Source: Streptomyces rimosus subsp. rimosus (GTDB taxonomy: Bacteria; Actinomycetota; Actinomycetes; Streptomycetales; Streptomycetaceae). Taken from it: a DNA stretch of 64,000 nt. Numbering within the stretch: the first letter of the stretch is position 1; each line of letters starts with the position of its first letter. Under the pieces are notes generated by a model. The model saw only the letters and a list, made by a program, of their open reading frames with translations, was not told the DNA's origin and searched no databases. Location: positions 34,502-98,501 of the forward strand of contig NZ_JOCQ01000024.1 in NCBI RefSeq assembly GCF_000720725.1, in the 5' to 3' direction. A program made the position numbers and the translations under genes. This document shows positions 16,099-24,341 of this stretch, piece by piece.

Positions 16099-16680
16099 AT
16101 GGCACGGACCAAGGCATTCGATCCGGACGCCGCGCTCCAGGCAGCCCTCGAACTGTTCTGGCGGCGCGGTTACGAAGCGACGTCGATGACCGACCTCGTC
16201 GACCACCTCGGCATCGCCCGCGCCAGCATCTACGCGACCTTCGGCAGCAAGCACGACCTCTACCTCAAGGCCCTGGAGCGCTACAGCCGGCTCTCGGACC
16301 CGGGACTCATCGAGGAGCTGTCGCAACCGGGGCCCGCACTGCCCGCCGTACGGGCGCTGGTGCGCCGGTTCGCGGAGGAGGCCGCCTGCGACGACCTGGG
16401 GCGCGGCTGCTTCGTGACGAACACGGCGGCCGAGCTGGCCGCGCACGACCGGCACGCCGCCCGGCAGGTCGAGGCGAGCTGGACCGTACTGGAAACGGCG
16501 CTGACCTCGGCGCTGACACGGGCGCGGGCGCAGGGCGAGCTGCCCGCCGACCGCGATCCGCGGGGGCTGGCCCGGATGCTGCTCGTCCTGATGCAGGGGC
16601 TGCGCCTGATGGGCAAGCCGGGCCAGGAACCGGGGCGGCTCCGCGACGCGGCGGAGCAGGCGCTGACGCTGCTGGACTGA
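16099..16680 (+). CDS. TetR/AcrR-family repressor
   Basis: A 193-residue repressor. The N-terminal helix-turn-helix reads ALELFWRRGYEATSMTDLVDHLGIARASIYATFGSKHDLYLKAL, the C-terminal domain includes a conserved GRGCFVTNTAAELAAHD segment and a LLVLMQGLRLMGK dimer helix, as in the AcuR/NemR-like TetR group that responds to electrophiles or aldehydes. It precedes an SDR gene with a 169-bp gap. Similar operator-like sequences lie before both genes, which points to local control of itself and the SDR. Confidence 0.88.
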   Translation: MARTKAFDPDAALQAALELFWRRGYEATSMTDLVDHLGIARASIYATFGSKHDLYLKALERYSRLSDPGLIEELSQPGPALPAVRALVRRFAEEAACDDLGRGCFVTNTAAELAAHDRHAARQVEASWTVLETALTSALTRARAQGELPADRDPRGLARMLLVLMQGLRLMGKPGQEPGRLRDAAEQALTLLD

Positions 16681-16734
16681 GGACACGGGCGGGGCCGGCC
16701 GGAGGTGAGCCTCCGGGCTGCCGCACGCCCTTAT

Positions 16735-16754
16735 TCGAGACCGCTCGTTCTCGA
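16735..16754. promoter_or_regulatory. TetR operator upstream of the SDR gene
   Basis: TCGAGA-N8-TCTCGA inverted repeat, related on the opposite strand to the GTCTCGAA element at 16064-16082. Confidence 0.55.
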
Positions 16755-16849
16755 TAGATAGTGCCTGCGGGCGCCGTACGCGGACGAGTACGAGCACGAC
16801 AACGGACATGACCATGAACACGCACACACCCGGAGAAGGGAACACTCCC

Positions 16850-17626
16850 ATGAACACCGCCCCCACCCCCGCACGCTTCGCCGGAAAGACGGTTCTGGTC
16901 ACCGGCGGCGGCACCGGTATCGGCCGGGCGGTCGCCCTCGCGTTCGCGGGCGAGGGCGCGAACGTCATGGTCGCCGGGCGTACCGAGGAGACGCTGAAGG
17001 AGACGGTGGCGCTGGTGGAGGCCGCGGGCGGCCGGGCGGCGGCCGTCACCGGCGACGTGACCCGCGGCGCGGACGTGGCCGCGCTGGTCGAGGAGACCGT
17101 GCGCCGCTTCGGCGGGCTCGACGTGGCCGTCAACAACGTCGGTGTGTTCGTGCCCCCGGCGCCCACCGCGGACATCCCCGAGGAGGACTGGCGGCGCGCC
17201 CTGGACACCAACCTCACCGGCACGTTCCTGTCGATGAAGCACGAGATCGCCCATATGCGGGCGCACGGCGGCGGTGCGATCGTGAACATCGCGTCCAACC
17301 TGGGCGCCTCGCTGCGCCGCCCCGGGATCAGCGCGTACGTCGCGGCCAAGGCGGCGGTGAGCGCCCTGACCCGGAACGCCGCGCTGGACCACGTCAAGGA
17401 CGGCATACGCATCAACGCGGTCTCGCCCGGCAAGGTCGACACGGCCATGTCGACGCTGCCGGGCGAGACCGCGGAGCAGAAGGCCGAGCGGATGCGGCGC
17501 GAGGTGCCCGCGGGGCGCTCGGCCGCGACCGCCGAGATCGCGGCGGCGGTGCTCTACCTGTCGTCCGAGGAGGCGGCGTTCACCGTGGGCGCCGAGCTGG
17601 TGGTGGACGGCGGCGTCACGGCCTGA
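16850..17626 (+). CDS. Short-chain dehydrogenase/reductase
   Basis: A 258-residue classical SDR. The cofactor motif is TGGGTGIGRAVALAF, followed by NNVGVFVP and the catalytic YVAAK (Y-x3-K) preceded by a serine/asparagine segment NIASNLGAS. The C-terminal strand ends VVDGGVTA. The start at 16850 is preferred over two upstream in-frame ATGs because GGAGAAGGG sits 10 nt before it. Substrate unknown; the TetR gene and paired operators suggest an inducible detoxification or carbonyl reduction. Its last 73 bp overlap the convergent permease gene. Confidence 0.88.
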   Translation: MNTAPTPARFAGKTVLVTGGGTGIGRAVALAFAGEGANVMVAGRTEETLKETVALVEAAGGRAAAVTGDVTRGADVAALVEETVRRFGGLDVAVNNVGVFVPPAPTADIPEEDWRRALDTNLTGTFLSMKHEIAHMRAHGGGAIVNIASNLGASLRRPGISAYVAAKAAVSALTRNAALDHVKDGIRINAVSPGKVDTAMSTLPGETAEQKAERMRREVPAGRSAATAEIAAAVLYLSSEEAAFTVGAELVVDGGVTA

Positions 17627-18957
17627 TCCTCTCCGGCCGCCCGGGCGCGGACCGTGCGGCGGGCGGACATCCAGGCGTACACGAGGATGCCCGCGAACAG
17701 GAACAGCACGCCCTGGTAGATGGCCGCGTATCCGGCGCCGGCGACCAGCCAGAAGGTGAAGCCGAAGGCGACCACGGCGAGCACCATGTCGCGTGCGAAG
17801 CGGGCCGGGCGGACCTGGTCGCGCCGGCCGGTGAGCAGGAAGTAGATCTGGGCGCCGGCGGCGAGCAGGTACGGCACGGTCGCGGAGAACGTCGTGATCA
17901 GTACCAGGATCTCGAAGACACCGCCCGCGCCGATCACGTAGTTGATCACGGTCAGGGCGGTGGCCAGCACCGAGGCGGCCAGCACGCCGAAGGTCGGCAC
18001 ACCGCGCTGCTTCTTCAGGAAGGCGGCCGGGAACAGGCCGTCCTTGGCGGCGGCGTACGGCGACTGGGCGCTCATCAGCGTCCAGCCGTTCAGCGCGCCG
18101 ACGATGGAGATGACCGCGGCGACGGCGATGACGGTGCCGCCCCACTGCCCGCCGAACATGGCGTTGACCGCGTCGGAGAACGGCGCCTTGGAGGCCACCA
18201 GCTTGTCGTGCGCGACGGTGCCGAAGACCGAGACCGTGCCGAGCAGGTAGACGACGGCGGCGCCGATGGTGCCGAGGACGGTGGCGCGGCCCACGTTGCG
18301 CTCCGGGTCGCGCACCTCGCCCGCGCTCATCGCGGCGGACTCCACGCCGACGTAGCTGTAGAGCAGGATGGCCGCCGCGGCCGACATACCGCCGATCGCG
18401 CTGCCGCCGCCCTCGTGGAACGAGCCGAGCTTGTCCGGGTCGAAGAAGAACAGCCCGACGACCGCGATGAACAGCAGCGGGACGAACTTCAGGACCGTGG
18501 AGACCAGCTGGACGGCGCCCACGTAGCGGGTTCCGGCGAAGTTGGAGAGCGCGGGGAGCCAGAGCGCGACCAGCGCCACCACCAGGTCCGTGCCCTTGGA
18601 GTCGTGGCCGGGGAACAGTACGTGGACGTAGCCGACGGCGGCGACGGCGAGGGCCGCGTTGCTCACCCAGGTCATGGTCCAGTACGACCAGGCCGACAGG
18701 AAGCCGGCGAAGTCGCCGAACGCCTCGCGGGCGTAGACGTACGGGCCGCCGGTGTCCGGGTGGCGCTCGGCCAGCCGCCCGAAGACCAGGGCCAGCGCGA
18801 TGGCGCCGACGGTCAGGACGCCGAAGGCGACCAGGCTCACGGTGCCGAAGGGCGCCACCGAGGCGGGCAGCAGGAAGATACCGCCGCCGATGATGTTGCC
18901 CATCACTAGGCAGGTTGCGGTCCCCAGACCGAAACGGCGGGTGTGCCGGTCGTGCAT
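17554..18957 (-). CDS. APC-family amino-acid/polyamine permease
   Basis: A 467-residue transporter with about 12 hydrophobic helices. The first carries the APC substrate-binding motif MGNIIGGGIFLLPASVAPFG (unwound GxG-IF helix). SYVGVESAAMSAGEVRDPERNVGRA is the conserved helix-6/7 segment. The pattern is closest to the AdiC/PotE-like antiporter group (arginine-agmatine, putrescine), though the exact substrate is uncertain. The start (ATG at 18957) follows an AT-richer stretch likely to be its promoter. The 3' end is antisense to the last 73 bp of the SDR gene. Confidence 0.87.
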   Translation of the reverse strand: MHDRHTRRFGLGTATCLVMGNIIGGGIFLLPASVAPFGTVSLVAFGVLTVGAIALALVFGRLAERHPDTGGPYVYAREAFGDFAGFLSAWSYWTMTWVSNAALAVAAVGYVHVLFPGHDSKGTDLVVALVALWLPALSNFAGTRYVGAVQLVSTVLKFVPLLFIAVVGLFFFDPDKLGSFHEGGGSAIGGMSAAAAILLYSYVGVESAAMSAGEVRDPERNVGRATVLGTIGAAVVYLLGTVSVFGTVAHDKLVASKAPFSDAVNAMFGGQWGGTVIAVAAVISIVGALNGWTLMSAQSPYAAAKDGLFPAAFLKKQRGVPTFGVLAASVLATALTVINYVIGAGGVFEILVLITTFSATVPYLLAAGAQIYFLLTGRRDQVRPARFARDMVLAVVAFGFTFWLVAGAGYAAIYQGVLFLFAGILVYAWMSARRTVRARAAGEDQAVTPPSTTSSAPTVNAASSDDR

Positions 18958-19043
18958 GGCAGGGTGGGCCTCTCGTCGTGCTGTGCGGGCCCGGAGTTGC
19001 CGGGCGACTGCATATGGTCTTCGACCTGCGACGTTGCTCAAAA

Positions 19044-21164
19044 TCAGCGGGTATTGTCCCGCACGGCACCGTCGGCCGGCGGAAATACTTCGGACCCGGG
19101 GCCTTCCGGCCGCAGTTCGTCCGCCGGACCCCCGAGGGGTATCTCCGGCCCGTCGACCTCGCGCAGCCAGCGCCGCAGGATCGTGTGGAGCTGCTCCGCC
19201 CCGGCCGGCTCCCGCCCGTCGGCGGCCGGCGGGGACAGCTCGGCGGGCCACAGCAGGAAGGGGCGGCTCTGCTCGCCGCCCAGGCCGCCGTGCGAGCCGA
19301 TCTGCTCCTCGAAGGCGTGCACCGTGCCCGTCCGCGGGTCGCAGGCGGAGTTGACCATGATGTCGGCGGCGTGCGGGAAGCCGTCCGTGCGGCGCACGGT
19401 CTCCGCGGCGCCCGGGCCGAACCCGGCCAGCGGGTCGCGGCCCACGACCCGGCCGGTGCCGAGGTGGTGCTCGGCGCCGGCCGGCCCGAGCACCACGGCG
19501 CCGTGCGCGGCGGAGCGTACGAGCAGGAAGCCGACGCCGGGGTGGTTGGCGAGGGTGGGCAGCAGCGCCGGGTGGCGGCGGTCGATCTCCTCGCGCGTCA
19601 CCCGCCCGGGCAGATCGGGGAAGGACACCAGGCCGAGGTTCCCCGAGGCCAGGACGACGGGGTCGGAGGGGCCGCAGCCGTCCCTGCCCTCCGGGCGGTG
19701 CAGTGCGGCGCGGGCCGCCTCGCGCGCCTCCGCCCCGCTCGCGGTCCGCCCGGCGCGCCGGGACACCGGCAGGCCGCAGCCCGCCCGCACCAGGTCCTCC
19801 AGGCCGAGTCCGTAGGTCTCCAGGAAGGTCGGGCCGGGGCTCTGGCCGTGGTCGGAGAGCAGCACGATGCGGTAGCGGCGGGGGGCGTACTGCGCGGCGT
19901 CGGCGATCAGGCCGACGGCGCGGTCCAGTCGGCGCAGCACCTGGCGGGTGTCCCGGTGCCGGGGACCGGAGTGGTGCGCGACCTCGTCGTACGCGACCAG
20001 GTCGGCGTAGACGGCCGTACGGCCCGCGAGCAGGTCGCCGATCACGGCGGCGACCACGACATCGCGCTCGACGACGGTCGCGAAGGCCCGGATGAACGGG
20101 TAGAGGCCGCCGCGCTTCACCCGCGGGCGCTCCCCGCGGAACCGGGACCGCAGGGACTGGCCCGCCTCGCGGACGACCTCGGCGGCGAAGGAGACGGCCG
20201 TGCGGGTCGCGTTGGCCGGGTCGGAGAAGTACGCGAAATAGCCGGCGCGGGAGCGGTTGTGCCGGCCGCGGCGGGCGGCCACCGACATCACGAGCGCGAG
20301 CTGGTCGGCGCCGCCGCTGAAGAGGTTGCCGCGGCTCGCGCCGTCGAAGCTCAGCAGTCCGGCGTCGCCGGTGCGGGCCACGGCGCGGCGCTGGAGCTCG
20401 GCCGCGCCGCTGGGCCGGTTGCTGACGACCAGCCGGCCGGTCTCCTTTTCGTACCACCGGAACGCGGGCAGGTCGTGGTTGGTGCCGTGCAGGAGGGCGA
20501 GCTGGCTGGCGCCGGTCTGGCTGGACCAGTCCGTACGCCACGGGGTCAGCCGGTGGGTGGAGCCGAGCCAGCCGGCGACCGTCCCCATCAGGGGCCGCCC
20601 GCCGCTCGTGGCCTCGCGCAGCACGTCGTGGCCCAGGCCGTCGAGCTGGAGGAAGACCGTGCCGGGCGCTATGGGGCCGACGTCGCCGGGGGCGCCGCGG
20701 CGGCGGCCGTGCCGGCGCCCGGCCAGCCGCACCAGGCGTCTTCGGTACGCCTCGTCGTCGCGCACCGCGAGGAAGGTGGAAGTGGCGGAGGAGGTCGCGG
20801 ACATCACGGCGGCGACGATCACCGCCGTCTCGGGCGCGGCCTGGCCGCCCTCGGGGATCAGGCCGAGGGCGACCAGCAGCAGGGAGCCGTTCAGGAAGAA
20901 GACCAGCAGCCCGAGGACGAGGGCCGGCACCAGCAGCAGGGCCCGGACGAGCAGCGGCCACACCAGGGCGCTGAGCAGGCCGAAGGCGCCGGCGCCTAGC
21001 GCGGCGGTCAGGAACGTCCGGGTGAGGCTCTCACCGCTCGCGGACTGGAGGCGGAAGTCGGGGAGCAGGGCGGCGAGCACGAGCAGCGTCAGCGAGGACA
21101 CCGCCCAGACCGCGGTCACCCGCAGCAGGGCGCCGCCCGCCGTCCGCCACCGGGCCCTTCGCAT
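19044..21164 (-). CDS. Membrane-anchored type I phosphodiesterase/nucleotide-pyrophosphatase fusion protein
   Basis: A 706-residue protein in two parts. Residues ~1-140 hold four hydrophobic segments in a phage-holin-family-IV-like arrangement. The rest is an alkaline-phosphatase-fold domain: IAPGTVFLQLDGLGHDVLREA carries the first metal site, QTGASQ the nucleophile region, VAYDEVAHHSGPRH and LLSDHGQSPGPTF further metal ligands, and IGSHGGLGGEQSRPF a late histidine. By family it hydrolyses phosphodiester bonds outside the membrane, perhaps on lipids or teichoic-type polymers. It is 153 bp downstream of the sulfur operon and has its own ribosome-binding site. Confidence 0.8.
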   Translation of the reverse strand: MRRARWRTAGGALLRVTAVWAVSSLTLLVLAALLPDFRLQSASGESLTRTFLTAALGAGAFGLLSALVWPLLVRALLLVPALVLGLLVFFLNGSLLLVALGLIPEGGQAAPETAVIVAAVMSATSSATSTFLAVRDDEAYRRRLVRLAGRRHGRRRGAPGDVGPIAPGTVFLQLDGLGHDVLREATSGGRPLMGTVAGWLGSTHRLTPWRTDWSSQTGASQLALLHGTNHDLPAFRWYEKETGRLVVSNRPSGAAELQRRAVARTGDAGLLSFDGASRGNLFSGGADQLALVMSVAARRGRHNRSRAGYFAYFSDPANATRTAVSFAAEVVREAGQSLRSRFRGERPRVKRGGLYPFIRAFATVVERDVVVAAVIGDLLAGRTAVYADLVAYDEVAHHSGPRHRDTRQVLRRLDRAVGLIADAAQYAPRRYRIVLLSDHGQSPGPTFLETYGLGLEDLVRAGCGLPVSRRAGRTASGAEAREAARAALHRPEGRDGCGPSDPVVLASGNLGLVSFPDLPGRVTREEIDRRHPALLPTLANHPGVGFLLVRSAAHGAVVLGPAGAEHHLGTGRVVGRDPLAGFGPGAAETVRRTDGFPHAADIMVNSACDPRTGTVHAFEEQIGSHGGLGGEQSRPFLLWPAELSPPAADGREPAGAEQLHTILRRWLREVDGPEIPLGGPADELRPEGPGSEVFPPADGAVRDNTR

Positions 21165-21317
21165 CCGCGCCCACCTCGCTCCCGCCGTCCGTCACGCTCG
21201 GACATCCCACCGGGCATCACGCCTACAGCGTGTCACAGCCCACTGACAGTCCGGCCGGGCGGCGGGCCCGGCCGGGCGACAGGGCGGGGCGCCCGTGTCC
21301 CACGGCTTCCGGCCCGG

Positions 21318-22472
21318 TCAGCCGCGCCCCGCGAACGGCACCTGCGCCTCGGCCGCCTCCGACGGTCCCCCCTCCCCCGGCCACCGCCACAGCCCCGCCT
21401 CCGCCAGGCGCGGCAGCACGCCCTCCCCGAACCAGTACGCCTCCTCGACGTGCGGATGCCCGGAAAGGACGAATTCCTCGATGCCGAGCCGGTGGTACTC
21501 GGCGATCCGCTCGGCCACCTCGGCGTGGCTGCCGACCAGGGCGGTGCCCGCGCCGCCCCGTACCAGCCCGATCCCTGCCCAGAGGTTGGGCGCGACCTCC
21601 AGCCCGTCCGTGCTGCCGCCGTGCAGCGCCAGCATCCGTCGCTGCCCCTCCGACTCGCTGCGCGCCAGCCCCTCCTGTACGGCGCGCACCGTCTCCGGCG
21701 AGAATCCCGCCAGCAGGCGGCGTGCCTCGGCCCACGCGTCGTCGGCGGTGTCCCGGGTGATCACGTGCAGCCGGATGCCGAAGCGCACCGTGCGCCCGGC
21801 GTCGGCGGCCGGCTTCCGTATCCAGGTGATCTTCTCGGCCACCTGCTCGGGCGGTTCGCCCCAGGTCAGGTACACATCGCTGAAGCGGGCGGCGACCTCG
21901 CCCGCCGCCGCTGAGGACCCGCCGAAGTAGACCGGCGGTACGGGGTCGGGGACGCGGGCCAGCCGTGCCTGTTCGACGCGCAGGTGCTCCCCGTCGAAGT
22001 CGACCGTCCTCCCCTGCCACAGGTCCCGCACGATGCTCAGGAATTCGCCGGTGCGCGCGTAGCGCGCGTCCTTGTCGAGGAAGTCGCCGTACGCGCGCTG
22101 CTCGTGGCTCTCGCCTCCGGTGACGACGTTCAGGAGCAGCCGCCCCGGAGCGTGCCGCTGGAAGGTGGCCGCCATCTGGGCGGCGAGGGTGGGCGCGATG
22201 ACGCCGGGCCGGAAGGCGACCAGGAATTTCAGGCGCTCGGTCTCCCGGGCGAGCATCGCCGTGGTGAGCCAGGCGTCCTCGCACCAGGCGCCGGTCGGGG
22301 TCAGCGCGCCCTCGAAGCCGAGTTGTTCGGCGGCGCGGGCGATCTGGGTGAGGTAGCCGAGGGTGGCGGGGCGCTGGCCGCCCGCCGCGCCGGCGGGCAG
22401 GCCGTGGCCGCCGCCGACGACGTGCCGGCTGTCGCCATACGTCGGCAGGAACCAGTGGAAGGTGAGGCTCAC
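21318..22472 (-). CDS. LLM-class FMN-dependent monooxygenase, SsuD (alkanesulfonate) type
   Basis: A 384-residue luciferase-like protein. It begins with MSLTFHWFLPTYGDSRH, typical of SsuD, and carries EGALTPTGAWCEDAWLTTAML, LKFLVAFRPGVIAPTLAAQMAATF, LLLNVVTGGESHEQRAYGDFLDKDARYART and VYFGGSSAAA, which are conserved in alkanesulfonate monooxygenases. It cleaves C-S bonds of sulfonates with reduced FMN and oxygen to release sulfite. It is the last gene of the five-gene operon; the reductant would come from the FMN reductase at 23748. Close spacing (39 bp) supports co-transcription. Confidence 0.87.
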   Translation of the reverse strand: MSLTFHWFLPTYGDSRHVVGGGHGLPAGAAGGQRPATLGYLTQIARAAEQLGFEGALTPTGAWCEDAWLTTAMLARETERLKFLVAFRPGVIAPTLAAQMAATFQRHAPGRLLLNVVTGGESHEQRAYGDFLDKDARYARTGEFLSIVRDLWQGRTVDFDGEHLRVEQARLARVPDPVPPVYFGGSSAAAGEVAARFSDVYLTWGEPPEQVAEKITWIRKPAADAGRTVRFGIRLHVITRDTADDAWAEARRLLAGFSPETVRAVQEGLARSESEGQRRMLALHGGSTDGLEVAPNLWAGIGLVRGGAGTALVGSHAEVAERIAEYHRLGIEEFVLSGHPHVEEAYWFGEGVLPRLAEAGLWRWPGEGGPSEAAEAQVPFAGRG

Positions 22473-22511
22473 GAGGTCTCCGGAAACAAAGGCGGAACAG
22501 TGAAAAGGGGA

Positions 22512-23729
22512 TCAGAGGAGGCCGTGCCGGGGCGGCCGGGTGCCGTTGAGGACGTACCGGCCGAGGTGCTGGACCTTCCAGCGCGCCGGGTCGTGCAGCG
22601 TGTGGGTTCGCGCGTCGCGCCAGTACCGGTGCAGGTTGAGCCCGTCCAGAGCGGCCCGGGTACCGGCCACTTCGAACAGGGCGCTGCCCGTCTCCACCGC
22701 CGTCTCCCCCGCGTACGCCTTCGCCGCGGCGACCGCGATCGATGCCTCGGCGGCGGTGTCGTCGGTGAGGCGGCCGGTGGCGGCGTCCACGGCGCGGGCC
22801 GCGGCCTCCAGGAGGGCCTGCGCGGCCCGGACCCGCAGTTCCAGTTCGCCGAAGCGCTGCACGAGCAGCGGGTCCTCGGCCGCCGTCGTGAAGCCGCTCT
22901 CGAACCACGGCCGGCTCTGCGTACGGACGAACTCCGCCGCTTCGGTCAGCGCTCCGCGGGCGATGCCGGTGTCGATGGCGGTGTGCAGCAACTGGGCTAT
23001 CGCACCGTGCAGTTGTGGTCCCTCGAAGGTGAGGTGGTGCGGGACGACGCGGTCGGCCGGTACGGCGACGGCTTCCAGCCGGACCGTGCCGCTGGCGGTG
23101 GTGCGCTGCCCCATGCCGTCCCAGTCGTCGACGACGGTGACGCCGGGCGCGTCGCGCGGTACGTACGCGACGTGCAGCTTGTCCCCGGTGCCGCGGGCCA
23201 GCACCGGAATCCAGTCGGCGAACAGGGCGCCCGTGGAGTAGTGCTTGGTCCCGGTCAGGACGTAGCCGTCCTCGGTGGGCTCCAGGCGGGTGCGGATGTC
23301 CTGGACGTGCCGGGTGCCCGCCTCGGACTGCGCGTTGCCGAAGCGGCGCCCGGCCAGCACCTCGCGGAAGAAGAACTCCCGCTGCCGGGAACTTCCCTGG
23401 GCACGCAGCACGTTGATGTACACGAAGTGGCTCTGCGGGATCTGCGCGAGGCTCGGGTCGGCTGTGGCGAGCAGCCGGAAGACCTCGGCCAGGGTCGCGG
23501 CCGTGACCTCGGCGCCGCCGTGGGCGCGCGGCACGGTGATCCCGAGCAGGCCGCCGGCCGAGAGCCGGTCGAGTTCGCGGCGCGGCAGCCGCCGCCGCGC
23601 GTCGCGTTCCGCCGCGCCGGGGCGGAAGGCGTCGGCCAGTTCGGCCGCGACGGCGCGTGCTTCGGCGTCGTCGGCGATGACGTGGGCCGTATCGGCCCGG
23701 GGCGTGTCGGGTGCGGCGGTGGTGGTCAT
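22512..23729 (-). CDS. SfnB-type acyl-CoA-dehydrogenase-like flavin monooxygenase for sulfur acquisition
   Basis: A 405-residue flavoprotein with the acyl-CoA dehydrogenase fold. The N-terminal helical region contains GLLGITVPRAHGGAEVTAATLAEVFRLLA. The middle domain includes RFGNAQSEAGTRHVQDIRT and GYVLTGTKHYSTGALFADW; the C-terminal helices end ARTHTLHDPARWKVQHLGRYVLNGTRPP. This set matches SfnB/DszC-like monooxygenases, which use FMNH2 from a partner reductase rather than oxidising acyl-CoA. It lies between the SsuD-type and FMN-reductase genes, and probably oxidises an organosulfur compound such as a sulfone or thioether. Confidence 0.82.
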   Translation of the reverse strand: MTTTAAPDTPRADTAHVIADDAEARAVAAELADAFRPGAAERDARRRLPRRELDRLSAGGLLGITVPRAHGGAEVTAATLAEVFRLLATADPSLAQIPQSHFVYINVLRAQGSSRQREFFFREVLAGRRFGNAQSEAGTRHVQDIRTRLEPTEDGYVLTGTKHYSTGALFADWIPVLARGTGDKLHVAYVPRDAPGVTVVDDWDGMGQRTTASGTVRLEAVAVPADRVVPHHLTFEGPQLHGAIAQLLHTAIDTGIARGALTEAAEFVRTQSRPWFESGFTTAAEDPLLVQRFGELELRVRAAQALLEAAARAVDAATGRLTDDTAAEASIAVAAAKAYAGETAVETGSALFEVAGTRAALDGLNLHRYWRDARTHTLHDPARWKVQHLGRYVLNGTRPPRHGLL

Positions 23730-23747
23730 GTGCGTACCCCTGCCGTC

Positions 23748-24302
23748 TCAGCTCGCGGCGGCGAGCAGCGGGGCGCGGCCGAGGGCGCCGGAGAACTGGT
23801 CGAGGACCTGGTGAAGGGCTTCGGCGGTGCCCTGCTCGATGCCGAGCGTGCCGTCTTCGCGCACGTCGAGCTGCCGGTCCAGGACGAACCAGCCCTGGAC
23901 GATGTGCGCGGCGCCCATGGAGGAGAGCACCGGCCGCAGCGCGTAGTCGATGGCCAGGACGTGGGCGGTGGTGCCGCCGGTGGCCAGCGGCAGCACGGTC
24001 TTGCCCGCCAGCGCGTACTGGGGCAGCAGATCGAGCAGCGACTTGAGGAGCCCCGAGTAGGCGGCCTTGTAGACCGGCGTGCCGATGACCACGCCGTCGG
24101 CCTGCGCGAACAGCTCGGTGGCGGCGACGATGTCGGGGTGCTGGAAGTCGGCGCCGAGCAGCGCGCCGGCGGACAGCGTACGGACGTCGAGTTCGACGAC
24201 GCGGTGGCCTTCGGCGGTGAGCCGGGCGTCCAGGTGGCGCAGCAGGCGAGCGGTGCGGGAGGTGGCGGAGGGGCTTCCGGAGACGGACAGGACGGTGGGC
24301 AT
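23748..24302 (-). CDS. NADPH-dependent FMN reductase (SsuE/MsuE type)
   Basis: A 184-residue flavodoxin-like reductase. PTVLSVSGSPSATSRTARLL is the phosphate-binding loop, ADGVVIGTPVYKAAYSGLLKSLLDLLPQ the conserved SsuE core, and KTVLPLATGGTTAHVLAIDYALRPVLSSMGA the rest of the fold. It supplies free FMNH2 to two-component monooxygenases; four candidate users flank it in the same operon. ATG 24302 is chosen because a GAGG ribosome-binding site precedes it; an upstream in-frame GTG would lack one. Confidence 0.9.
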   Translation of the reverse strand: MPTVLSVSGSPSATSRTARLLRHLDARLTAEGHRVVELDVRTLSAGALLGADFQHPDIVAATELFAQADGVVIGTPVYKAAYSGLLKSLLDLLPQYALAGKTVLPLATGGTTAHVLAIDYALRPVLSSMGAAHIVQGWFVLDRQLDVREDGTLGIEQGTAEALHQVLDQFSGALGRAPLLAAAS

Positions 24303-24341
24303 GGCGGTCACCTCGGGTGTCGGCGAGAGCGAGAAGGGCGG

